Origin: Mucilaginibacter sp.
GTDB taxonomy: Bacteria > Bacteroidota > Bacteroidia > Sphingobacteriales > Sphingobacteriaceae
Length of the DNA: 64,000 nt
Direction: 5' to 3'
Assembly: GCA_028287895.1 (NCBI GenBank)
Contig: JAQBOV010000019.1
Location: 1 to 64,000, forward strand
Part shown: positions 54,727-63,453 of the stretch, piece after piece
Layout: each line of letters opens with the position of its first letter
How positions within the stretch are numbered: the stretch's first letter is position 1
The notes under the pieces: model-generated
Databases searched by the model: none
What the model saw: the letters and a program-made list of their open reading frames with translations, nothing else
What the model was told of the DNA's origin: nothing
Position numbers and translations under genes: made by a program

Positions 54727-57255
54727 ATGAAGCGTATCTTTTTACTCCTGATATTTTTATTGATTACCGTAACGGTTTTCGCACAAACTGCTCCCCCGAC
54801 TGATATAGCAACCGTCGGGCAAAATTTTAAAAAGCTGGCTGTGCTGGGCAGCGTGTTGTATGTAGCTGCACATCCGGATGACGAGAATACCCGCCTGCTG
54901 GCTTATTTGGCGCAAGAAAAACATTACCGGACCGGCTATTTGTCTATGACCCGTGGTGATGGGGGGCAAAACCTGATTGGCAACGAGCAGGGCGAATTGC
55001 TGGGCTTGATACGCACACAAGAGCTTTTAGCAGCAAGGAAAGTTGACGGAGCAGAGCAGTTTTTTACAAGGGCTAACGATTTCGGCTTTTCAAAAGGACC
55101 AGATGAAACCTTAAAAATATGGGATAAGGAAAAGGTTTTGGGCGATGTCGTCTGGGTGATCCGCAAGTTCAGGCCGGATGTGATCATCTGCCGTTTTCCT
55201 ACAACCGGTGAAGGCGGACACGGTCATCATACGGCATCAGCGATATTAGCGCAGGAAGCATTTACCGCCGCCGCTGACCCAAAACGCTTTCCCGAACAGT
55301 TACAATATGTGCAACCCTGGCAAGCAAAACGCCTGATGTGGAACACCTTTAATTTCGGCAACACAAATACCATAGCGCCCGATCAGTTTAAAATAAATGT
55401 GGGGGTATATAATACCTTGCTTGGCGAAGGATATGGTGAACTGGCTGCCGAAAGCCGGTCGAATCACAAAACACAGGGCTTTGGATCGGCAAGGCAGAGG
55501 GGTAATGCTTATGAATATTTTAAAACGATTTTGGGGGACGCGCCAAAAAATGACTTAATGGATGGGGTGAACACCACCTGGGGCCGGGTAAAGGGAGGTG
55601 AGGCCATGGGACCGGAAGTTGAAAGAATCCAAAGGGATCTTGATATGAACCACCCGGAGAAATCCGTAAAGGCAATGCTTGCTTTATTGGAGCGGGTAGA
55701 AAAGCTACCCGTTTCTTACTGGCGGGATCAAAAAACTAAGGAACTAAAAGACCTGGTTGCCCCTTGCGCCGGATTGTGGTTTGAAGCTTATACAGCCGAG
55801 CCGACTTATGCGCAGGGCGATCAGATGAGTATCCGTTCGCAGGTAATAAGCCGTTTTGGCCTGAATATTTCATTAAACGGGCTGACCGTATTACAACATG
55901 CAGATAACATAGGTACCACCTCGGAGTTCATTGAACCGGTGGCAAAATACCCGATGCCTGTTACCAATAGAGATCAGCTTATCCCTGCAAATGAACTCCA
56001 AACCTTTAACAATGATTGCGTGGCCGGCGAAATATCGCAACCCTATTGGCTGGAATCGCCACATCCAACGGGCACTTATACCATTAACAATGAAGCCAAT
56101 GCAGGAAACCCTGAAAATCCTAATGCACCAACTATGAAATTTGGGTTTTTGGTTGAAGGCCACGCTATCGCTATCGACAGGAAACTGGTCTACAAATACG
56201 TAGATCCCGCTAAAGGCGAGATTTACCAGCCGGTTGAAATTACACCCCCGGTCACTGCCAATATTCAAAACCAGGTATATATTTTCAATTCGCAGCAAGC
56301 CCAAACGGTGCAGGTAAAATTAAAGGCTTTTAAAAACATAAACGCCTGCAGTGTTCACCTGAACGCGCCTGTGGGATGGAAGGTCAACCCGGAGACTGTG
56401 AGTTTCCAAAACAAAGCCAGAGGCGATGAATGGGAGCAGGATTTTACGCTGACCCCCGCCAACGCCAAATCGCAAACAGGCATACTGGAAGCCCAGATCA
56501 CCTTGGGCATGAGTCCCGCAGTTTATAGTTATGGCATATTATCCATTCACTATAACCATATCCCTAACATTACAATTTTCCCGCCCGCACAGGCCAAATT
56601 ATTACAACTCGACCTGAAAATCACCGGCAAAAAAATTGGATACATAGACGGAGCCGGCGACCTGGTGCAGAATGCTTTGCGGCAGGTAGGATATCAGGTA
56701 CATGAATTGACAGAAAATGAGATTATCAATAGCGACCTTTCTGTTTATGATGCTATCGTAGTAGGCGTAAGAACTTATAATATAAATCCCCGTTTAGCTT
56801 TTGAGCAGCCTAAACTATTGGCGTATGTAAAAAATGGCGGGAATTTGCTGGTTCAGTACAATAACAGCAATGGCCTGGTGACCAAACAGATCGGGCCATA
56901 TCCATTTAAGGTGGTAAATGAACGCGTGACTGATGAGAATGCCAAAGTGACCATCATTGATCCCAATAACCCGGTTTTAAATTATCCAAATAAGATCAGC
57001 CAGGCGGATTTTGAGGGTTGGGTACAGGAACGTGGCTTGTATTTCACAAGGGATGCCGACCCGCAATATCAAAAGGTTTTACAGATGAACGACCCTGGCG
57101 AGGCGCCCAAAGATGGCGCGCTAATCACCACAGAATACGGCAAGGGACGTTTTATTTATACCTCGCTGGCGTTTTTCAGGCAACTGCCTGCCGGTGTGCC
57201 GGGGGCATACCGATTGTTTATTAATATGCTGAATAAACCGAAGAGCAATCCGTGA
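54727..57255 (+). CDS. secreted PIG-L deacetylase with C-terminal GATase-like domain
   Basis: An 842-residue exported protein (signal ends TVFAQ). The PIG-L zinc domain (about 35-210) has AAHPDDENTR and GEGGHGHHTAS. A beta-rich middle region follows, then a class I glutamine-amidotransferase/ThuA-like fold (about 635-840: DAIVVGVRTYN, GGNLLVQYNNS). It should deacetylate an N-acetylglucosamine-like glycan or glycolipid outside the cytosol. It is much longer than the cytosolic bacillithiol deacetylase BshB. Confidence 0.87.
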   Translation: MKRIFLLLIFLLITVTVFAQTAPPTDIATVGQNFKKLAVLGSVLYVAAHPDDENTRLLAYLAQEKHYRTGYLSMTRGDGGQNLIGNEQGELLGLIRTQELLAARKVDGAEQFFTRANDFGFSKGPDETLKIWDKEKVLGDVVWVIRKFRPDVIICRFPTTGEGGHGHHTASAILAQEAFTAAADPKRFPEQLQYVQPWQAKRLMWNTFNFGNTNTIAPDQFKINVGVYNTLLGEGYGELAAESRSNHKTQGFGSARQRGNAYEYFKTILGDAPKNDLMDGVNTTWGRVKGGEAMGPEVERIQRDLDMNHPEKSVKAMLALLERVEKLPVSYWRDQKTKELKDLVAPCAGLWFEAYTAEPTYAQGDQMSIRSQVISRFGLNISLNGLTVLQHADNIGTTSEFIEPVAKYPMPVTNRDQLIPANELQTFNNDCVAGEISQPYWLESPHPTGTYTINNEANAGNPENPNAPTMKFGFLVEGHAIAIDRKLVYKYVDPAKGEIYQPVEITPPVTANIQNQVYIFNSQQAQTVQVKLKAFKNINACSVHLNAPVGWKVNPETVSFQNKARGDEWEQDFTLTPANAKSQTGILEAQITLGMSPAVYSYGILSIHYNHIPNITIFPPAQAKLLQLDLKITGKKIGYIDGAGDLVQNALRQVGYQVHELTENEIINSDLSVYDAIVVGVRTYNINPRLAFEQPKLLAYVKNGGNLLVQYNNSNGLVTKQIGPYPFKVVNERVTDENAKVTIIDPNNPVLNYPNKISQADFEGWVQERGLYFTRDADPQYQKVLQMNDPGEAPKDGALITTEYGKGRFIYTSLAFFRQLPAGVPGAYRLFINMLNKPKSNP

Positions 57256-57391
57256 TTGGGTGAACCATGATTTTCAGATCAAAGGATCCTGATTATCAAA
57301 TTTGTCTTGTCACTGAAATAGGTTTACCAAATTTAGTAAATCAAGTAAATCATTGCTTGAGACAAAAATGTTCAATTTCACAATTAAACTA

Positions 57392-57421
57392 TTGGTTTCA
57401 TTACAGAAACAATTACTTTTG
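57392..57421 (+). promoter_or_regulatory. promoter of the AtpZ-symporter operon
   Basis: TTG (57392-57394), 19 bases, then TACTTTTG (57414-57421): the ideal Bacteroidota spacing. It lies between the PIG-L gene and the ATG at 57444 and supports that start over any upstream codon. Confidence 0.7.
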
Positions 57422-57443
57422 CACTGTTGTAAATAAGCATAAT

Positions 57444-57641
57444 ATGGCACATCATCACGAAGAAAAAAAAGAAGAAATAAACTTTAACGCTTTATATTAC
57501 CTGGTTGGGCTGGTTAGCGGCCTGTTTGTAGGTGCAATTATTGATAAAGGATATACCTGGATATTTGTTGGTGGTGTTTTAGGGTTATTGACAGCTGCTT
57601 TATTTTTAAGCGTATTTGTCAGAGGCCGTGAGCAACGCTGA
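57444..57641 (+). CDS. AtpZ/AtpI-like small membrane protein
   Basis: A 65-residue protein from ATG 57444, 23 bases after the promoter box. A His/Glu/Lys-rich N-terminus is followed by two hydrophobic segments (NALYYLVGLVSGLFVGAIID and WIFVGGVLGLLTAALFLSVFV). This resembles AtpZ/AtpI, assembly helpers of ATP synthase; here it is next to a sodium symporter. Its end overlaps the next small gene by 14 bases. Confidence 0.75.
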   Translation: MAHHHEEKKEEINFNALYYLVGLVSGLFVGAIIDKGYTWIFVGGVLGLLTAALFLSVFVRGREQR

Positions 57642-57753
57642 TCCCGAACTCCCCTCATTCATAAAAAACTGGAACCAGTTTTACGGTATTGTTATCGTAT
57701 GGCTGGTTTTTTTAATTTTTGTATTTTGGCTCATTACCTTAATGTTTAAATGA
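57628..57753 (+). CDS. 41-residue single-pass membrane protein before the symporter
   Basis: A short gene from GTG 57628 to TGA 57753. The product begins MSNADPELPSFIKNWNQF and continues with one strongly hydrophobic helix rich in Trp and Phe (GIVIVWLVFLIFVFWLITL), ending MFK. It overlaps the AtpZ-like gene by 14 bases and the symporter ATG by four (ATGA), the tight layout of co-translated subunits. Small partners are known for other sodium:solute symporters (YhdT with PanF), so an accessory subunit is inferred. Confidence 0.65.
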   Translation: MSNADPELPSFIKNWNQFYGIVIVWLVFLIFVFWLITLMFK

Positions 57754-59444
57754 GCTTACCCGACTGGATCGTCTTAGGTGTTACCCTGCTGGCCATCGTG
57801 ATATACGGTATATGGAAAAGCGGGAAAAGCCAAAATATCGATCAGTTTTTGATGGGCGGCCGCTCAATGCCCTGGTACACAGTCGGCTTATCCGTAATGG
57901 CCACACAGGCCAGCGCCATCACCTTTTTATCCGCACCGGGCCAGGCCTACTCAGACGGGATGCGGTTTGTGCAATTTTATTTCGGCCTGCCGCTTGCGAT
58001 GATCGTGCTTTGTATCACCTTCGTGCCTATCTTCAGCCGGCTGAAGGTTTATACCGCATACGAGTTTTTAGAGCAGCGCTTTGACCTGAAAACCCGGGCC
58101 CTTACCTCCTTCCTGTTTCTTGTGCAGCGGGGCTTGTCAACCGGTATTACCATCTATGCGCCGTCCATCATCCTGTCAACCATACTCAATATCGATACGG
58201 TTTACACCACGCTTTTTATTGGCGGCCTGGTCATATTTTATACCGTATATGGCGGAACAAAGGCGGTGAGTTATACCCAATTACTGCAAATGAGCATTAT
58301 TTTTTTGGGGATGTTCCTGGCGGGATTGGTGGTGGTAAGTTTACTGCCATCGGGTATTGGTTTTACCAAAGCGTTGCACCTTGCAGGGAAACTGGGCAGG
58401 ATGAATGTGATAGACTGGAAGTTTGATATTAATAACCGCTATACGGTTTGGAGCGGATTGATCGGCGGCTTCTTTTTGCAGCTATCGTATTTCGGTACCG
58501 ATCAGAGCCAGGTAGGACGATATTTAACCGGCAGTTCGGTTGGGCAAAGTCGCCTCGGGTTGATCATGAACGGTTTGATTAAGATACCGATGCAATTTAT
58601 GATCCTGCTGATCGGTATATTGGTTTTTGCTTTTTACCAGTTTAACCAGCCACCTTTATTTTTTAACCGGTACGAAGTGCAACAGGTGAAAGAAGGTAAA
58701 TACGCAACGCAGTACAATCAATTGGAGGGACAATATTCAACTGCTTTTCGACAGAAAAAGATTAAGGCTGATGAATTAACCGAAGCTTTACAAACCAAGG
58801 ATGCTGCCAAGATCAAAGCGGCAGGCAACGCTTTAAAACAAGCAGATGCACAGCAATCCGATATCCGGAAAAATGCAATTGCTTTAATGAAAAAAACCAA
58901 TAACAGAGCTGATACCGATGATACCAACTATGTTTTTTTGAATTTTGTGACGCATTATTTACCCCGTGGATTGATAGGACTGCTGATAGCCATTGTGTTC
59001 CTGGCATCCATGGGCTCCACGGCGAGCGCGCTCAACTCACTTGCTTCTACCAGTGTGGTAGATATTTACAAGCGTATCATCAACCCCGGCGCTTCGGATA
59101 AAAATTATTTGCTTGCATCACGTTTGGCTACCATTTTTTGGGGATTGGTTTGTATCGCAATGGCTCTTTATGCCGGCAAAATGGGCAACCTGCTGGAGGC
59201 CGTGAATAAATTAGGCTCTTATATTTACGGTACAATATTGGGTGTTTTTGTGGTAGCCTTTTACCTCAAAAAAATACGCGGGACACCGGTATTTATAGCT
59301 GCAGTGCTCACCGAGATCATCATCTGCATTATGGGTTATTATCAGGTAATTGCTTATCTATGGCTGAATGCACTAGGCTGTATTTTGCTGATCATTATTG
59401 CGGGGATAATTAACCTTTTAGCGCGCGAAGAAGCGAAAAGTTAA
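57750..59444 (+). CDS. sodium:solute symporter (SSS family)
   Basis: A 564-residue membrane protein with about 13 hydrophobic segments. GGRSMPWYTVGLSVMATQASAITFLSAPGQAYSDG (in parts) is the family's N-terminal region. A hydrophilic insert of about 75 residues (about 315-395) rich in Lys, Gln and Ala lies before the RGLIGLLIAIVFLASMGSTASALNSLAS segment. It couples sodium entry to solute uptake; solute unknown. ATGA overlap with the small gene before it. Confidence 0.9.
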   Translation: MSLPDWIVLGVTLLAIVIYGIWKSGKSQNIDQFLMGGRSMPWYTVGLSVMATQASAITFLSAPGQAYSDGMRFVQFYFGLPLAMIVLCITFVPIFSRLKVYTAYEFLEQRFDLKTRALTSFLFLVQRGLSTGITIYAPSIILSTILNIDTVYTTLFIGGLVIFYTVYGGTKAVSYTQLLQMSIIFLGMFLAGLVVVSLLPSGIGFTKALHLAGKLGRMNVIDWKFDINNRYTVWSGLIGGFFLQLSYFGTDQSQVGRYLTGSSVGQSRLGLIMNGLIKIPMQFMILLIGILVFAFYQFNQPPLFFNRYEVQQVKEGKYATQYNQLEGQYSTAFRQKKIKADELTEALQTKDAAKIKAAGNALKQADAQQSDIRKNAIALMKKTNNRADTDDTNYVFLNFVTHYLPRGLIGLLIAIVFLASMGSTASALNSLASTSVVDIYKRIINPGASDKNYLLASRLATIFWGLVCIAMALYAGKMGNLLEAVNKLGSYIYGTILGVFVVAFYLKKIRGTPVFIAAVLTEIIICIMGYYQVIAYLWLNALGCILLIIIAGIINLLAREEAKS

Positions 59445-59772
59445 CATTTCGTTTCACACCAGATAGGCGGGCAAACAGGACGACGGGACAACCAAACGAA
59501 CCACACCGTAACTATAACTAATCAGATAAGTAATAAATTGTTTTGTAACAATCCGGTTACTTCATACTTAGTTAAGTTTTTCATTTTATCTTTAGTTAAA
59601 TAATAGCATTAAAATTAATTAGGGAAATAGCCAAACGCGAGGTTTGGCTATTTTTTTGCTTGATAGGCACCAAATTAATTTTTAAGCAATCATTGTTGTT
59701 TTGTCATTGCGATAGAGAGAAAGTCTTATACAACTGCCGGAACTATTATGCAAGCTGCATAAATTAAATTCC
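59445..59772. other. 328-base gap with a terminator
   Basis: Contains the strong terminator at 59625-59657 and an AT-rich stretch before it with TATCTTTA, one base off a -7 box, so a very short transcript is conceivable. Nothing else is recognised. Confidence 0.45.
59625..59657 (+). terminator. rho-independent terminator
   Basis: AAATAGCCAAAC and GTTTGGCTATTT form a perfect 12-pair stem around GCGAG, followed by a run of T. It is 180 bases after the symporter stop. Confidence 0.8.
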
Positions 59773-60615
59773 CTATTTCGCCTGGTCCGCAACCGCCTGG
59801 TTCAGGCGCTCGTATTCCTTATCATTTTGAGCCTTAGCCAGTTTTACCCCCTCTTGTGCGGTCGAAAGGGCTCCTGCTTTATCGCCCATTTTTAGCTGTA
59901 TGCGGGCTTTCCAGACTTTATAAAACGGTGATTTTGGTTCAGCTTTTTCAGCAGTGCTTATCCACTCTAAAGCCTTTTTCATATCTTTACTATTTTCGTA
60001 ATAATAGAGTGCAGCTTCAAAATAAGGCTTCTTATCGGTATTCATTACATCATCAATATTGGCCATTACCTTGGAGTCGACATCGGTGCTGATATGGAAC
60101 AAGAAAGAAATGTTTTCCCACCTTACTTCCAGTTCGCATTTAGTCTGATCCACATTATTAAACTGCATGGTCAGCGTTTCGAGCGGATCGGTATGATTTA
60201 TAGTTTTCACCTTAAACCGCAAAAAGTCTTCTGATTGCTTGTAGGTATAGGCGCCCCACTGATGGGCTGTTTTGTTCAGGATCACGGTCCACTGATCTTT
60301 ATCCGGAATTGAAAACAGGCCATATTCGCCCGCAGGTACTTTATTACCTTCAATAGTTACGTCATCGGTAAATTTAACGGTGGTGGCTGCGTTGGCACCT
60401 GTGCGCCATACTGCGCCATAAGGAATCATGCCGCCGAATATTTTACGGCCCTTTACATTCGGGCGCGAATAGGCTAATGTAATTTTACCTAGCCCAAGCT
60501 CCTGGTCAATAGTTTGGGCAGAGCTCAATTGCGGAACTTTAAGCAGCTGGGCATAGCTGTTTTGCCAGGCACATGCTATCAGCATGGCGGCTAAATAGAA
60601 ATAAATTTTCTTCAT
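59773..60615 (-). CDS. exported DUF2911 domain protein
   Basis: A 280-residue protein with signal peptide ending NSYAQ. DUF2911 spans about 20-180 (SSAQTIDQELGLGKITLAYSRPNVKGRKIFG and GAVWRTGANAATTVKFTDDV, in parts). The last 90 residues look like a tetratricopeptide-type helical repeat (AALYYYENSKDMKKALEWIS). Common in Bacteroidota; function unknown. Confidence 0.88.
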   Translation of the reverse strand: MKKIYFYLAAMLIACAWQNSYAQLLKVPQLSSAQTIDQELGLGKITLAYSRPNVKGRKIFGGMIPYGAVWRTGANAATTVKFTDDVTIEGNKVPAGEYGLFSIPDKDQWTVILNKTAHQWGAYTYKQSEDFLRFKVKTINHTDPLETLTMQFNNVDQTKCELEVRWENISFLFHISTDVDSKVMANIDDVMNTDKKPYFEAALYYYENSKDMKKALEWISTAEKAEPKSPFYKVWKARIQLKMGDKAGALSTAQEGVKLAKAQNDKEYERLNQAVADQAK

Positions 60616-60707
60616 AAAATGGTTTTACAGCCCTAAGTTATCAATATTTACAGCCGATTAAAAAACAATTTGTAATGATATGTGTAAGGCTGATAGAGCC
60701 GGGCACG

Positions 60708-60715
60708 TAATTTTG
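60708..60715 (+). promoter_or_regulatory. -7 promoter box before the Met-rich gene
   Basis: TAATTTTG fits TAnnTTTG, 24 bases before the ATG at 60740. No clear TTG -33 element. Confidence 0.45.
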
Positions 60716-60739
60716 TAAGGTATCTTAATACCTGTCGCT

Positions 60740-62107
60740 ATGAAAGTATTGATCATATATACGCTAACTGTGCTGAGCATTGTCACCGCTTCAGCACAAA
60801 AGCACCGGATGAAAATGGATAGTTCAATGAAGGGCATGGATATGGGCGATATGAAAATGGACACCATGAAACCGATGACGATGAACAGCCAGTATTCGCT
60901 TGATGTGCCGATGAACCGGGATGGATCCGGAACATCATGGGTGCCGGATGAAACGCCCATGTATGCCGGTATGATCCGGGGGAAAAAATGGATGACCATG
61001 ATACACGGCAGTATTTTTATGCGCTACAATAACCAGGACCTTTTTAAATCCGGTAGCCGCGGTGGCAAAAAATTTGATGCCCCGAACTGGCTGATGGCAA
61101 TGACCCAAAAGAAGATTGGAAACAATGGCCTTTTTTCGGTCAATACCATGTTTTCATTCGATCCATTTTTGGTTGGACCGGGCGGATACCCGCTGCTGTA
61201 TCAAACAGGTGAATCCTATAAAGGTAAAAAGCTGGTCGACGCGCAACACCCGCATGACCTGTTTGCCGAACTGAGCGTTAATTATACACAACGGGTTGCC
61301 AAAGACGCAGATCTGTCTTTGTCATTCGGTTATCCCGGCGAACCTGCTCTGGGGCCGCCGGTATTTATGCATCGCCTTTCAGCTATGAATAATCCGGATG
61401 CGCCGCTCAGTCACCATTATGCTGACGCGACACATATTACTTTTGGGGTTTCCACACTGGGGTTCAGGTACAAGGATGTTAAACTGGAAGGTTCCATATT
61501 TACCGGCCGGGAGCCGGATGAATTTCGTTACAATTTTGATCCTATCAGGTTTGACTCTTATTCATTGCGCTTGTCATACAACCCCTCCAAAGAATGGGCA
61601 TTGCAGGTTTCAAACGGGTGGATACGTAGCCCGGAAAGCCTGGAGCCGCAGCAAAATGCAGATCGGTTTACTGCATCGGCTGTTTATATCAAAACACTGA
61701 ACGGGGATAGTTATATAGCTGCTACGCTGGTTTACGGGCAAAATCACTATTCAGACAACGGTAAGACCCTACCGTCAGCCTTGCTGGAAAGCAGTTGGCA
61801 AATGCATAAAACTGCTGTTTACGGCCGCTATGAATATGTACAAAAGGATGCTGATGAACTGGATTTGACCGGCGCTTACCCGGGCAACCCAAACTTTAAT
61901 ATCAATGCGGTTACCCTCGGTGTTAACAGGGTACTTTCCACATTTAAACAAATCAACCTAACAGGCGGCCTGCAGGCTACTTTAAATGTTTCGCCATCAA
62001 CTTTACGCCCGCTTTACGGCAGTGCAACTGTTGGTTTCGAGGTCTATCTGCGTATTAACCCATCTTTAATGATAATGGGTCGTCAGCATAAAATGATGGA
62101 CATGTGA
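60740..62107 (+). CDS. Met/His-rich outer-membrane protein, possibly copper-linked
   Basis: A 455-residue exported protein; signal ends ASAQ. The mature N-terminus is packed with Met, His and Asp (HRMKMDSSMKGMDMGDMKMD and on), like copper-binding segments of periplasmic proteins. The rest has alternating strands typical of a barrel (LSLSFGYPGEPALG; YSLRLSYNPSKEWALQVSNG) with several histidines (DAQHPHDLF, LSHHYADATH). The C-terminus is again Met/His-rich (MIMGRQHKMMDM). I infer a role in copper or silver handling; no efflux pump is next door. Confidence 0.68.
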   Translation: MKVLIIYTLTVLSIVTASAQKHRMKMDSSMKGMDMGDMKMDTMKPMTMNSQYSLDVPMNRDGSGTSWVPDETPMYAGMIRGKKWMTMIHGSIFMRYNNQDLFKSGSRGGKKFDAPNWLMAMTQKKIGNNGLFSVNTMFSFDPFLVGPGGYPLLYQTGESYKGKKLVDAQHPHDLFAELSVNYTQRVAKDADLSLSFGYPGEPALGPPVFMHRLSAMNNPDAPLSHHYADATHITFGVSTLGFRYKDVKLEGSIFTGREPDEFRYNFDPIRFDSYSLRLSYNPSKEWALQVSNGWIRSPESLEPQQNADRFTASAVYIKTLNGDSYIAATLVYGQNHYSDNGKTLPSALLESSWQMHKTAVYGRYEYVQKDADELDLTGAYPGNPNFNINAVTLGVNRVLSTFKQINLTGGLQATLNVSPSTLRPLYGSATVGFEVYLRINPSLMIMGRQHKMMDM

Positions 62108-62125
62108 TACATTTTAAACCTACCT

Positions 62126-62761
62126 TTAGATTATCGTCTTCAAGACATTCTCCAATTGTTTCAGATTATTAATCTTGTATTTATTTTCAGAAACTTTTCC
62201 AAACCCATACGCCGCATGAATGAACGGCATGCGATTTTGTTTTGCTGCCTCAAAATCACCCAAAGTATCCCCTATATAAACCGGGCTTTCTAACTGGTTG
62301 CGGGAAATGATCATGGCAATGTTTTCAGCCTTAGGTTTACCGGTAAGGCCGGAACATTCAAAATCTGTAAATACCGATTCAAGGCCATGCTGATGAAGGA
62401 AGTTTTCAATATATCCCGCCAGGCAATTACTCACTATAAATAACGGATATGTTTTAGCTAATAATATCAATTCCTCTTTAGCATTCGGATAAAGATGGCC
62501 GCCATAGTTTTTCATGTGAAAAGCTTCTTGTTCGGCATAAGCCATTGCCATATCGTTATATTGATCCGGTGGCAGGAAGGTGAAGTATTGGGTAAAAATT
62601 TCATCCAGAAGCTTCCCGGCAAATGAAAATGCCAGTTGCTCTGTAATACGGAAATCTTTTATTCCTTTTTTTTCCAAAGCCTTATTCCAGGCCATCACGC
62701 ATGAGGCAGAAGCATCCCAAAGTGTGCCGTCAAGATCGAATATCAGGCTGTCCGCTTTCAA
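62126..62761 (-). CDS. HAD family hydrolase
   Basis: A 211-residue phosphatase of the Gph/beta-phosphoglucomutase type. Motif I FDLDGTLWDAS, motif II VSNCL, Lys in GKPKAENI and motif IV YIGDTLGDFEAA are present, with a helical cap between. Cytosolic. Two bases after the DinB gene on the same strand. Substrate unknown. Confidence 0.9.
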   Translation of the reverse strand: MKADSLIFDLDGTLWDASASCVMAWNKALEKKGIKDFRITEQLAFSFAGKLLDEIFTQYFTFLPPDQYNDMAMAYAEQEAFHMKNYGGHLYPNAKEELILLAKTYPLFIVSNCLAGYIENFLHQHGLESVFTDFECSGLTGKPKAENIAMIISRNQLESPVYIGDTLGDFEAAKQNRMPFIHAAYGFGKVSENKYKINNLKQLENVLKTII

Positions 62762-62763
62762 AG

Positions 62764-63288
62764 CTAAAATCTCTTTATCGTTTCCGTAATGTGGGCCAAA
62801 TGATGCTTGCCATGCCAGGCATAAACGGCCAGGTTACGTTTTAATGGGATCGTATCCCCGGATTGCGGATGTACAAAGGTGCGGTTCCATTGCTCTTCGG
62901 TAAAGCTTTCAAAAAGTGCTGTCAAATGCTGATGAATACCGTCCAGCATTTTCAACGATGCTTCAATTGGCAGGCGGTAATCGGGCAAAAGCGCCCAGTC
63001 TGCCTCTTGGTAAGCCTTTATGGTTGGATTATCCTCTGTGAGCGCCCATTTAAAACGGATGATAGAATTCATGTGGCTGTCAGCAACATGGTGTATCACC
63101 TGCCTGATCGTCCATCCGCCGGTGCGGTATTGGGTATCCAACTGTTTTTCATTCAAACCAATTACCGCATTACGCAACTTACCGGGCAATATTTTGATGT
63201 CGTTTATCCAGCCGTTGATGGCGTGGTGGGTATAGGATACGGGCGGTTTAAACCTGCCGGTCGGGTAGCGTAATTCTTCTTCGGTCAT
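62764..63288 (-). CDS. YfiT family bacillithiol transferase-like protein (DinB fold)
   Basis: A 174-residue four-helix metal enzyme. Metal histidines are in VIHHVADSH and in HGKHHLAH. The start MTEEELRYPTGRFKPP is the family's usual beginning, so ATG 63288 is chosen over a TTG at 63321. Members join bacillithiol to reactive or electrophilic compounds. Probably an operon with the HAD gene. Confidence 0.85.
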   Translation of the reverse strand: MTEEELRYPTGRFKPPVSYTHHAINGWINDIKILPGKLRNAVIGLNEKQLDTQYRTGGWTIRQVIHHVADSHMNSIIRFKWALTEDNPTIKAYQEADWALLPDYRLPIEASLKMLDGIHQHLTALFESFTEEQWNRTFVHPQSGDTIPLKRNLAVYAWHGKHHLAHITETIKRF

Positions 63289-63453
63289 GGCTTGTATGTT
63301 TAATAAATCAGATTTTTTCAAGTATAAATATTTTACTTTGCGTTATCAATAGTAGAAGGCTGAATGTAAAAATAGCAATATAGTTGCTTTATTGTTTTTG
63401 TGCCCGGCAAGGTTTAGTCTAATTTAGCGTTTTACACATGTTTATTTAAACAG

